This document shows, one piece after another, positions 38,751-47,680 of a DNA stretch of 64,000 bases. The stretch comes from Candidatus Fermentithermobacillaceae bacterium. Its GTDB lineage: Bacteria > Bacillota > Sulfobacillia > Fermentithermobacillales > Fermentithermobacillaceae. The notes beneath the pieces were generated by a model. That model ran no database searches. It had not been told where the DNA came from and saw only the letters and a program-made list of their open reading frames with translations. The stretch lies in NCBI GenBank assembly GCA_012841375.1, contig DUUV01000047.1, positions 1 through 64,000 of the forward strand, read 5' to 3'. Numbering within the stretch: the first letter of the stretch is position 1; every line of letters starts with the position of its first letter. The position numbers were made by a program, and so were the translations under genes.

Positions 38751-39413
38751 ATGCCCAACCCAAGGCGCACCTTTGACAGGCAACTGGCCAAGCTGGATGA
38801 AGACCTCCTGGCAATGGGTCGAGAAGCCGAGGCCATGTTAGGCGACGCCCTGAAGGCGTTGAAAGAGAGAGATGCCGCCCTGGCCGATGCGACCATCGCC
38901 CGAGATGACGTTGTCGACCGGTACAGGTACGACATAGAGAGGCGGGCCATGGAGATTATCGCTACCCAGCAACCTGCCGCTCGCGATCTCAGGCGTGTGT
39001 TTGCCGCTATTGCCATTGCCGCCGACGTGGAGCGGGTCGGCGATTACTCGGTTGATATCTGCAAGACCGCGAAACGCCTGGCCGACAAGCCGCTGTTCAA
39101 ACCCTTGGTCGACATTCCCAGGATGGCTGGCTTGGTGGTCCAGATGTTGAGAGACAGTCTTGAGGGGTTCGTATCGCGAGATCTCGCTCTTATAGAGAAG
39201 ATGATAGGCGACGATGATGAGGTCGACCACCTGTACCGGTACCTTCATGATGAGCTGTGCGACTTCATGATGAAGGATCCGGAATTGGTCGATCAAGCGG
39301 TCCAACTCGTGCTTATCTCCCGTCATCTGGAGCGGATCGCCGATCACATCACAAACATCGGCGAGAGGGTATTCTACGTTGAAACGGGAGAACTCAAGGA
39401 ACTTCACCAGTAG
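38751..39413 (+). CDS. phoU: Phosphate signalling complex protein PhoU
   Basis: RAMEIIATQQPAARDLRRVFAAIAIAADVERVGDY, LVLISRHLERIADHITNIGERV. Confidence 0.95.
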   Translation: MPNPRRTFDRQLAKLDEDLLAMGREAEAMLGDALKALKERDAALADATIARDDVVDRYRYDIERRAMEIIATQQPAARDLRRVFAAIAIAADVERVGDYSVDICKTAKRLADKPLFKPLVDIPRMAGLVVQMLRDSLEGFVSRDLALIEKMIGDDDEVDHLYRYLHDELCDFMMKDPELVDQAVQLVLISRHLERIADHITNIGERVFYVETGELKELHQ

Positions 39414-39436
39414 GCGCCGGTCCGGGGGCTCCAGGA

Positions 39437-40270
39437 ATGCTTTCTGCGATGACCGGGAGATGGACGTCCCGTGAGCGCGCCGGTTGGGCGGGGGAGGATT
39501 GGTCTGTGAAAAGGGAAGAGCCGTCAGGGTGCACGACTTCTGAAGAGATGGAGCGCGGCGACAGGTTTTTGGCCGCTTACCATTTGATTGAGCAGTCGCT
39601 CAGAAAGATGAGCGGCAGCGGCGTCAGGGACACTTTCAGGCACTTGGTGGATGACATGGCCAAGGAGAACGCCGTTGTCCGGCGGTTCCGGGACGACCTG
39701 TCGGAGTTCGGAGAGTTGCGGAACGCCATTGTGCATGAGAGAGTAAGTCCCGACTACCTCATAGCCGTACCTCTGGCTGAGACGGTGGACAAGATTGAGG
39801 AAATAGCCCGGCTTGTCTCAAATCCACCTCTGGTATACCCCGCCTTTCGCCGGGAGGTGGCAGTGTTCTCACCTTCAGACTGCTTGGGAGACGTCTTCCG
39901 AGTCATGCATAGAGAAGGCTACACTCAGTTCCCTGTATATGACGGAGGGGTCTATAAGGGACTTCTGACCGATGGAGGTATCGCCCATTGGGTGGCGGCC
40001 CGAGTTGCCGGGGGAGCGGCGACCGGCCCGGTGGATGAGGTTCTGTCGTGTGTCCCTGTGGGAGAGGTCCTGTCTTTCCAGAAGAACCCGCAGAGGGCCC
40101 GGTTTGTGAGCAGGCGGTCCACGGTGTACGAGGTAGAGGAGATTTTCAGGGAGAACTCAAGGCGAGAGAGGTGGCGGGTTGTGGCAGTCCTCATAACCGA
40201 GAACGGAAAGGCTGACGAGGCTCTCTTGGGGATAGTCACTCCGTCGGACCTCCTGTCATTGTCCATCTAG
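39437..40270 (+). CDS. CBS domain protein with N-terminal HEPN-like region
   Basis: Helical N-terminus with ELRNAIVHE motif; two CBS-like segments; true start may be GTG 39506. Confidence 0.65.
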   Translation: MLSAMTGRWTSRERAGWAGEDWSVKREEPSGCTTSEEMERGDRFLAAYHLIEQSLRKMSGSGVRDTFRHLVDDMAKENAVVRRFRDDLSEFGELRNAIVHERVSPDYLIAVPLAETVDKIEEIARLVSNPPLVYPAFRREVAVFSPSDCLGDVFRVMHREGYTQFPVYDGGVYKGLLTDGGIAHWVAARVAGGAATGPVDEVLSCVPVGEVLSFQKNPQRARFVSRRSTVYEVEEIFRENSRRERWRVVAVLITENGKADEALLGIVTPSDLLSLSI

Positions 40271-40278
40271 GAGGGGCC

Positions 40279-41955
40279 ATGCGTACGAAGATATATCTCA
40301 TAGGCCATAGGAGTCCTGACACGGACTCAATCGCTTCCCCCATCGCGTATGCCCACCTGAAGAACGAGACCGAACCGGGCGCCGAGCACATCCCCACAAG
40401 GCTGGGGCCGCTCAACCGGGAGACCCGGTTTGTGTTGGACTACTTCCGTGTGGAAGCGCCGATGTATATCGACAACGTCTACACTCAGGTCAAAGACCTT
40501 TCGTTTGACGAAGCCACCAACGTTCGTCTGAACACGTCCATGAGGTCGGCGTGGGAATTGATGTCCCGGACGGGGTTCAAGAGCATCACCGTCGTAGACG
40601 ACACAGGGAAGCTTACGGGCATCGTGACGCTGGGCGACATAGCCCAAGCTTATCTCACATCGGGCGGTAGGCTATCGCTGGGGCCGGTGCCTGTGCGAAA
40701 CATCGTCGGCGCCCTGGACGGAGAGCTTCTGGTTGAAGGAAGACAGGAGTTCCGGGGGATCGTTGAGGTTGTCTCCCACGGGGGAGCGGTCTTGGGCGAC
40801 GGCGGTTTCCGGGTCGAGGATTCCCGTACCGGCGACGGGAGTGCAGGTCATGACGGCCCCGGAGTCCTTTTGATCGCAGGCAAGGGCTATGAAGGACGTG
40901 AGGTCTTGGAGGTACCCGGACTCCACGTCGTGGTCCTGACTCACGACGCCCCCACTTTGCCCGAGCTCCTACGAGGGGCGCATGAGAGGGGCATTTCGGT
41001 GGTCAGGACGCCCTTCGGGATCTATGAGACGACCAGACGGGTGAGCCAGAGCGAACCCGTTTCCCACATCATGACGTCCACCGACCTCATCGCCTTCTCT
41101 CTGGAGGAGCAGGTTGACGATATCAAGGAGACCATGCTCAGGTTCAAGTACAGGTATTTCCCGGTTTTGGACGACGAAGGTCGCCCCGTAGGCAAGATCG
41201 CCAGGCGCCATGTCTTGGACTACACCGGAAAGAACGTAATACTTGTGGACCACAATGAGACATCACAGTCTGTAGAGGGTATCGAGCAGGCTCGAATCCT
41301 CGAGATAATCGACCACCACCGGGTCGGGTCCATTGAGACCGACCAACCTATAGTCTTCATCAACCGGCCCCTGGGCTGTACTGCGACTATCGTGGATGAC
41401 CTCTATATTCAACGCTGCGTAGAACCGCCCAAACCCATCGCGGGGCTGATGCTTGCCGCCATATTGTCGGACACGCTGGCCTTCAAGTCTCCTACCTGCA
41501 CAGACCTGGATGTCCGGGCAGCCCAGAGACTGGCCCAAATCGCAGGCGTCGATGTGGAAGAGTTCGTAAGGGGGATGTTCAGCGCGGGTACGTCGCTGGA
41601 AGGCAAGAGCGAGGCCGAGATTTTCTTCGGAGATTTCAAGGAGTTCCGTCTCAGAAATCTCAAAGTCGGTGTAAGCCAGGTGAACACCTACCATACTGAT
41701 CTCGTCCCGCTCAGGCAGAGGCTTGCGGCTTTCATGCAGCATCTTCGGGTAGACAGGGGCTATGACCTTCTCCTGCTCATGCTCACCGACATCATCGGAG
41801 AGGGTTCAGAATTATTGGTGGTAGGAAATCAATCGGAGATTGTGGAACGGGCATTCGGGGTAGACCTGAAGCAGAAGCCGATCTTCCTGCCGGGAGTGAT
41901 ATCCCGCAAGAAGCAGGTTATTCCCAGGATCATCCGCGCCATTAACGCCATGTGA
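40279..41955 (+). CDS. Putative manganese-dependent inorganic diphosphatase (DHH/DHHA2) with CBS and DRTGG-like insert
   Basis: IGHRSPDTDSIASPIAYA, VDHNETSQ, EIIDHHRVG, CBS pair around 40480-40660 and 41055-41230. Confidence 0.9.
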   Translation: MRTKIYLIGHRSPDTDSIASPIAYAHLKNETEPGAEHIPTRLGPLNRETRFVLDYFRVEAPMYIDNVYTQVKDLSFDEATNVRLNTSMRSAWELMSRTGFKSITVVDDTGKLTGIVTLGDIAQAYLTSGGRLSLGPVPVRNIVGALDGELLVEGRQEFRGIVEVVSHGGAVLGDGGFRVEDSRTGDGSAGHDGPGVLLIAGKGYEGREVLEVPGLHVVVLTHDAPTLPELLRGAHERGISVVRTPFGIYETTRRVSQSEPVSHIMTSTDLIAFSLEEQVDDIKETMLRFKYRYFPVLDDEGRPVGKIARRHVLDYTGKNVILVDHNETSQSVEGIEQARILEIIDHHRVGSIETDQPIVFINRPLGCTATIVDDLYIQRCVEPPKPIAGLMLAAILSDTLAFKSPTCTDLDVRAAQRLAQIAGVDVEEFVRGMFSAGTSLEGKSEAEIFFGDFKEFRLRNLKVGVSQVNTYHTDLVPLRQRLAAFMQHLRVDRGYDLLLLMLTDIIGEGSELLVVGNQSEIVERAFGVDLKQKPIFLPGVISRKKQVIPRIIRAINAM

Positions 41956-42005
41956 CCGGTGTGTCATCGATGGGCGGGAGGAGCTCACAAGGGGAGGCCT
42001 TGTTC

Positions 42006-43181
42006 ATGACAGAGATCAAACATCAAGACTGGATTCGGAAAGGTTTGGAGGAGCTGGACGGTTGTGAAGAGGAACTGGTCGATCTCATCACCCAGGTGAC
42101 CGAGGTGCCGGCTCCCAGCAACGATGAAGCCGACCGGGGCAAGCTCGTCGCGAGAATAATGCGGGACTACGGTTTTCCGGAGGTCCAGACTGACGCTGTG
42201 GGCAACGTCCTCGGGTTTTTCCCCGGCGCCAACCCCTCCAAGGTCATCGTCAGCATGGCGCACATGGATACCGTGTTTCCCAGAGAAACCGACCTTACGG
42301 TAAAGAAAGACGGGAATATCCTGGCTGCGCCCGGGATCTCCGACAATACCACGTCCGTCTGCCAGATGCTGATGATCGGGAGGATCTTCGCCCGAAACCT
42401 GCCTCTCCCGCACCCGGTGATCCTCATAGCCAACGTAGGTGAGGAAGGCCTGGGCGACCTTAAAGGCGCCAGGTACTTCTGCGAACACGTAAAGGAGTAC
42501 GACTTCGGAGGGTTCAGGATCGATCCGGACAACCTGGTCTTCCTGAATATCGACGGGGGTCACGATCACATCGTGAACCGAGGCATCGGGTCCAGGAGGC
42601 TCCGCGTTGAATACAAGGGCGAAGGAGGGCATTCCTGGGCCGCCTTTGGAAAGACCAGCGCGGTCCACGGAATAGGGACGGCTATCGCCGGGATCGCCAA
42701 GATCAAGGTCCCCGCCGATCCCAAGACCACGTATACAGTTGGCGTTGTCCAAGGCGGACACTCGGTGAACTCCATCGCCCAGAGCGCGTGGATGCTTATT
42801 GATATGAGGTCGGTGAGCGGAGAACACCTTCAGGCTCTGGAGAGGGAAGTCAGAGAGGTCCTGCGATCCGCCGCCGAAGAGACCGGCACGACTTACGAAG
42901 TGAAGGTAGTCGGCGACAGGCCCACCGGAGGCATATCGCCTGACTCACCTCTGGTGCAAACCCTTGTGGAACTGGGCAGGGAGCATGGCATGGAGTATCG
43001 CCTGTCGGCCTCAAGCACCGACTCCAACATACCGCTGGCCAAGGGATGGCCTTCGGTCACGATGGGTTTCAAGAAGTCGGAAAATGGCCACCGCACGTCG
43101 GAGTACCTGTACATCGACTCGCTGGTGCCCGGAGTCAAGCTGCTCTTGGAGTGCTACGAGCGTCTCTTGTACGGCGCATAA
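42006..43181 (+). CDS. M20 family metallopeptidase (PepT-like)
   Basis: VSMAHMDTVFP, NVGEEGLGDLKGARYF, GGHSVNSIAQSAWMLIDMR. Confidence 0.85.
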   Translation: MTEIKHQDWIRKGLEELDGCEEELVDLITQVTEVPAPSNDEADRGKLVARIMRDYGFPEVQTDAVGNVLGFFPGANPSKVIVSMAHMDTVFPRETDLTVKKDGNILAAPGISDNTTSVCQMLMIGRIFARNLPLPHPVILIANVGEEGLGDLKGARYFCEHVKEYDFGGFRIDPDNLVFLNIDGGHDHIVNRGIGSRRLRVEYKGEGGHSWAAFGKTSAVHGIGTAIAGIAKIKVPADPKTTYTVGVVQGGHSVNSIAQSAWMLIDMRSVSGEHLQALEREVREVLRSAAEETGTTYEVKVVGDRPTGGISPDSPLVQTLVELGREHGMEYRLSASSTDSNIPLAKGWPSVTMGFKKSENGHRTSEYLYIDSLVPGVKLLLECYERLLYGA

Positions 43182-43182
43182 T

Positions 43183-44853
43183 CTATCTGACTTGGGAGGC
43201 GACCTCCAAGAGGGCGTCGAGCCAGCCGGGCTGAAGGAGCCCGAGTCTCCAGATGGCGATTCCCGCGAGCCCGTGACGTTTGGCCAGCGAAGCCCTGGCG
43301 GCCAGCGTGCGGTTGCTCTCGGTGAAAGCGTGATAGGTTATGCACTCTGATTCCCAGGTCGAATAGTGGCACGATAGGTAAGGGTCATAGGTCTCGGGTG
43401 AGGCCGTCTCTATACCGGCATCCCCTTCGCCGGCAGGGATTTTTCCACCGACCGGGTCCCGGGCGGCGGGACGGGACAACAGTGTCACGGTAGGTGAGCC
43501 TCCGGCCGTGTTCCCAGGGTTCCGGTTACCTTCGCCGTCTCCTTCGGGCGGGTTATCCTCCACGGCATACAGAGTGCCGTACGCAGGCACTCCGAGGATA
43601 AGCTTCCCGGCCGGGACTTGCTCAAGTTCAAGCCGGATCGCTTCTTCGACCTTGTTCCACGGCGCGGCAGGTGTAGGGACGCGCGGGTCTTCATATCCAT
43701 AAGCCATCAAGATGACGGCATCCGCGATCTCTCCGATGCGTTTGTGGTCATATCCCAGGTAATGGCCATTGAGAGGCTGGACGATCACCATAAGCGGCCT
43801 GTCTTGCAGATATTGTCTGAGCGCCTCAAGGAACGCAGTGAAGTTGACTGCGTCTCTTTCTCGTTCTGAGGGGTCGAGCCCGAGGCCTTCGAAGTCTATG
43901 GCCGCTCCATCGAAAGACGTCGCCGATGAGGCAATGGACATGGCGAGCCTTTCGCGCTTCAAAGGATCGGCCAGGAGAGACGAGAGGCGTCCTTTCCGGT
44001 TGTCTCCGAAATACATGGCGATGGCCTGAGAGCCTCCCGCTTCCATGCCTATCATGGCCGAACCCCATGCGTCGGGCCGGCGGAAACCGTAGTCGCTGTC
44101 CTCGTCAGTTACCCGGCCCTCTGCGTCCACGGCGAACCAGCCGAGGATCGCGCCGGCCACATTGGATGCCGGAGAATCGGGTCCCGGGACAAGTGGGTAG
44201 GGGTACTTGTCGCCGAAGAAGTCTTCCCAGCTGGAGTACTCGGAAGAGCCCAGGGCGTAAAAGCCCCAAACGGGAAGCTTCTCTTTGGGTGAGATCACCA
44301 GTGCCGAGCGTGATTGAGCATCCCATTTCACAACGTAGTCCATGGCCTCGCTGAAGAACCTGAGGGGGACCACTGTGTGGCCATCGACCAACTGGGGAGG
44401 CTGGGCCAGCGCTACTTCGCGGTTGTTTACCGTCACAAGGGTACTGCCGATCGTAAGCTCGATGGCCGTGTCGCCCTTCTGGCAGACAATAGTCCCGCTT
44501 TCGTGCCATTGGACCGTGAAACCCAGGGCCTCGGAGAGGGCGCGCAGGGGGACCATGGTCGTGCCGTCTTTCAGGAACGGGCTGATTGGAAACGCTATGG
44601 GAAGGTCGTCGAGGTAGACGCCGACCGGCATGTCTCCGTGAGGCGAAGGACCGGACGCCCGGGCATTGGGCGCCTGACCGTGGGCAATAAGGGACAAACC
44701 GCTCAGGAGAAACGCCATTACGAGCGAAAGACCGAGTCGTCCCCAACCCGCAAGATGCTTGAGGCGGCTTTGACTCTCGCGGCTCTTGCTCCCGTGTGCA
44801 GCTATCCCGCTGCAAATCGTCCTAGTCCTTCTTAGAGCGTTCATATCATTCAT
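43183..44853 (-). CDS. Copper-amine-oxidase-N-like domain plus glycosyl hydrolase 18-like domain, secreted
   Basis: MVPLRALSEALGFTVQW ... VVPLRFFSEAM; GAAIDFEGLG, VILMAYGYEDPR, KLILGVPAYG. Confidence 0.8.
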   Translation of the reverse strand: MNDMNALRRTRTICSGIAAHGSKSRESQSRLKHLAGWGRLGLSLVMAFLLSGLSLIAHGQAPNARASGPSPHGDMPVGVYLDDLPIAFPISPFLKDGTTMVPLRALSEALGFTVQWHESGTIVCQKGDTAIELTIGSTLVTVNNREVALAQPPQLVDGHTVVPLRFFSEAMDYVVKWDAQSRSALVISPKEKLPVWGFYALGSSEYSSWEDFFGDKYPYPLVPGPDSPASNVAGAILGWFAVDAEGRVTDEDSDYGFRRPDAWGSAMIGMEAGGSQAIAMYFGDNRKGRLSSLLADPLKRERLAMSIASSATSFDGAAIDFEGLGLDPSERERDAVNFTAFLEALRQYLQDRPLMVIVQPLNGHYLGYDHKRIGEIADAVILMAYGYEDPRVPTPAAPWNKVEEAIRLELEQVPAGKLILGVPAYGTLYAVEDNPPEGDGEGNRNPGNTAGGSPTVTLLSRPAARDPVGGKIPAGEGDAGIETASPETYDPYLSCHYSTWESECITYHAFTESNRTLAARASLAKRHGLAGIAIWRLGLLQPGWLDALLEVASQVR

Positions 44854-45024
44854 ATCTACGCAATTCTCCCGATCAGGCGTGCTAGAGAAATCACTCAGGC
44901 GTGTGTTACGGCTTCCATGGGGTGGTGACTCTGCCGAGATGTATCTTTTATATCACGAAGGCAGTATAGCCTGACAAGGCCTGTCTCACTAGGCAGGACT
45001 CCGGCGACGCGTGTCCTTACTCAT

Positions 45025-45312
45025 CTATTTCCTGCCCGGTCGCTCTTCCTTGGGCGGGCGGATCTCAAAGAAATACTCCATAGGCAGGTTGGGAAATCCT
45101 CGTTTGAGTGCTGCGATGAACCGGGAGTTGGGTGAACGGAGCCCCCTTAATATCCTTGACAGGGCCGCTCTGGATACCCCCATTTTCCCGGCCAATTCCG
45201 CTTGGTTCATCCCGCTTTTCTGAAGAGCCGTCCTTAGGCGTGAGGGTGAGAATCTGTTCAACGGCGATCCACCTCCGTTGCCTATAGGCGACAAATTCAG
45301 TATAGGAACCAT
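45025..45312 (-). CDS. XRE-family HTH protein
   Basis: LRTALQKSGMNQAELAGKMGVSRAALSRILRGLRSPNSRFIAALKRGF; start assumed at MVPILNLSP. Confidence 0.65.
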   Translation of the reverse strand: MVPILNLSPIGNGGGSPLNRFSPSRLRTALQKSGMNQAELAGKMGVSRAALSRILRGLRSPNSRFIAALKRGFPNLPMEYFFEIRPPKEERPGRK

Positions 45313-45418
45313 GTCCCCGTACGTCAACGCCAATCGTTCGACAAGGCCCGGCCACATGAGTACGATGCTCCTCATAGCGTCTATCTTCTCTCTATCCTGC
45401 GGACCCCAAACGGTTGGT

Positions 45419-45434
45419 GTTGCCGAACGGCAAC
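45419..45434. promoter_or_regulatory. Perfect palindrome GTTGCCG-AA-CGGCAAC; candidate operator
   Basis: Between two divergent XRE genes, 20 bp upstream of the ATG at 45455. Confidence 0.5.
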
Positions 45435-45454
45435 TCAGCGTATACACTGGTGGC

Positions 45455-45883
45455 ATGGCAATCGCAGAGCTGATCAAGGACAGGCGGACCCGCCTCGGGA
45501 TGAGCCAACGTCAGTTGGCCTCGGTCTCGGGTCTCAGCAACAGCGAGATATCCAGAATCGAGTCAGGAGAGAGAAAGAGCCCTTCTCCTCAGGTGCTCTA
45601 TGCCCTATCGGCGGCTCTCGATATCCCCTACGAAATACTCATGACGGAAGCCGGTCACCGGCCTGTCCAAGGAGCTTCTCCCAAGATGCCCGAATGGGTC
45701 TACAGCCTGCCTCCGGACTTGTACGAGTTCGTCAAGGACGAAGCCTCCCGGGGATGGCCCTACATGAGGCTTGCCAGGGGCATGAGCGAGGAGAACCTCT
45801 CGCCGGGGGAGGTCGAGGCCATCGTTGCCACCTGGGTGGAGGCCAAGCGGAAGTACGAGAAGAGACCCGGCAGGCGGAAATAG
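45455..45883 (+). CDS. XRE-family HTH transcriptional regulator
   Basis: MAIAELIKDRRTRLGMSQRQLASVSGLSNSEISRIESGERKSPSPQVLYALSAALDI. Confidence 0.85.
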   Translation: MAIAELIKDRRTRLGMSQRQLASVSGLSNSEISRIESGERKSPSPQVLYALSAALDIPYEILMTEAGHRPVQGASPKMPEWVYSLPPDLYEFVKDEASRGWPYMRLARGMSEENLSPGEVEAIVATWVEAKRKYEKRPGRRK

Positions 45884-45923
45884 CCGTACCGCGACCTCTA
45901 GCGGCACACTAGGAGGGTTTAGA

Positions 45924-47546
45924 GTGTCGGTGACAAGATACGCCAAGGCTCAGGTATCAGGGAACGGGATGGTGGCTGCCGCTCACCCGCTGGCGGCCCT
46001 CGCAGGGATTGACGCTCTTCGCGAGGGCGGGAACGCCATGGACGCGTGCCTCACAATGGCGTCGGTGACCTCTGTTGTCCTCCCACATATGTGCGGCCTG
46101 GGCGGCGATGTTTTCCTCATCTACTACGACGCCGGAACGGAGACGGTTACCGCGCTCAACGGAAGCGGAGCGCCCGGCGATAAATCGACCTTGGAGCACT
46201 TCGCCGGGACGGGACCGATTCTGCCGCAGGACGGCATCCTCTCGGTGGCCGTCCCCGGAGCGCCTCTTGCTTACCAGCTGGCAGACCGGCGGTTCGGCAC
46301 CTTCGGGCTTCGCAAGTGTTTTGAGGCAGGGGCCAAAGTGGCCGAGAAGGGATTTGTCGTTTCGGCTTCCTTCGCCAGAGCGGTCGCTGCCGAGAAAGCC
46401 AAGCTGTCCAAGTTCGATGAAGCCGCCCGGGTGTTCCTTCCCGGAGGGGAGCCGCCAAAGCCCGGCAGTGTTTTCCGGCAGGTGGATATGGCCAGTACCC
46501 TGAGGGCTTTCGGGGAGGGCGGCGCGGAGTACATGTACAACGGCCCCTTCGCCGAGAAGTTCTACGAGATGAACGCGGCGTTGGATGGCACCTTCACCGG
46601 TGACGAATTTGGGAGTCACTTCGACAACCCGTCAGGGTTCTACGACCCCATCCTGTCCTCGTACAGGGGATACACGATTCTTCAGACGGCTCCGGTCTCT
46701 CAGGGCTTTATCGTCCTCGAGGAGATGAACATACTTGAGACTTTTGACATGCCCGCGCTCGATCCGGCCGGCCCTGAGGCGATTCATCTGATGGTAGAGG
46801 CGAAGAAGACTGCCTTTGCCGACAGAAACGCCTACGCCGGAGACCCGGCGGTCTCAGGCTTTGACGTCGGGAAGTTTATCTCCAAAGAGTACGCCCGCGC
46901 GGCCGCCCAGGGCATTGACCTCCGGAAGGCTGGCGTGTTTTCGGGCGGCCCCTCGAGAGGCGGTGACACGACCTCATTCGTTGCCTGGGACGCGAAAGGC
47001 AACTGCTGTTCCTTCATCCACAGCATCGCCTTCGCCTTCGGCTCGGGCGTCATGGTGCCGGGGACGGGAGTCCTTCTCAACAACCGGGCCGGCAGGTCGT
47101 TTGTCCTGGAGCCGGGCCATCCCAACAGCCTGGCGCCGGGAAAGCGTCCAATGCACACCCTGAACTGCTATATGGTGATGAAAGACCGGGTCCCGTTTAT
47201 TGTAGGCGGTACTCCCGGCGGAGACGGTCAGCCTCAGTGGAACATGCAGATGCTCAGCCTCATGCTCGATCACAACATGGGGCCGCAGGATGCCTGCGAG
47301 TTTCCCAGGTGGACTTCTTCTCCCGGGACCGATGTGATAAGCCTCGGCAGGCCTTACGAGCTCCGGCTCGAGTCGCGCTTCCCCGACTCCACGGTTCAGA
47401 GCCTCGCCGCAATGGGACATACGGTGAAGACCGTCGGTCCGTGGGCAGGTGGCGGCGGAGCCCAGATCATCATGAAAGACCCGGACACGGGAGCGCTAAT
47501 CGGAGGTTCCGACAGGCGCGTGGGAGGATTGGCGCTGGGGTATTAG
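45924..47546 (+). CDS. Gamma-glutamyltransferase family protein
   Basis: VAAAHPLAALAGIDALREGGNAMDACLTM, GGDTTSFVAWDAKGNCCSFIHS; GTG start with AGGAGG. Confidence 0.85.
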   Translation: MSVTRYAKAQVSGNGMVAAAHPLAALAGIDALREGGNAMDACLTMASVTSVVLPHMCGLGGDVFLIYYDAGTETVTALNGSGAPGDKSTLEHFAGTGPILPQDGILSVAVPGAPLAYQLADRRFGTFGLRKCFEAGAKVAEKGFVVSASFARAVAAEKAKLSKFDEAARVFLPGGEPPKPGSVFRQVDMASTLRAFGEGGAEYMYNGPFAEKFYEMNAALDGTFTGDEFGSHFDNPSGFYDPILSSYRGYTILQTAPVSQGFIVLEEMNILETFDMPALDPAGPEAIHLMVEAKKTAFADRNAYAGDPAVSGFDVGKFISKEYARAAAQGIDLRKAGVFSGGPSRGGDTTSFVAWDAKGNCCSFIHSIAFAFGSGVMVPGTGVLLNNRAGRSFVLEPGHPNSLAPGKRPMHTLNCYMVMKDRVPFIVGGTPGGDGQPQWNMQMLSLMLDHNMGPQDACEFPRWTSSPGTDVISLGRPYELRLESRFPDSTVQSLAAMGHTVKTVGPWAGGGGAQIIMKDPDTGALIGGSDRRVGGLALGY

Positions 47547-47680
47547 TTATGCTGTGGTCATTTGGACGGGCGGCCATGTGAGTGATCGCGGTTTCTACGA
47601 CGCTCGATATTGCCTGAGATATGACCGCCCGTCTAGGTCACGGAGTACGCTAGATGAGAGATAACGCTACCCGATGCCCG

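Noticed and set aside
41985-42827. 280-aa minus-strand ORF
   Set aside because: Antisense to the M20 peptidase; no recognisable domain.
45278-45454. N-terminal extension of the 201-aa XRE ORF
   Set aside because: Region overlaps the divergent promoter and palindrome; homology begins at MAIAELIKDRR.
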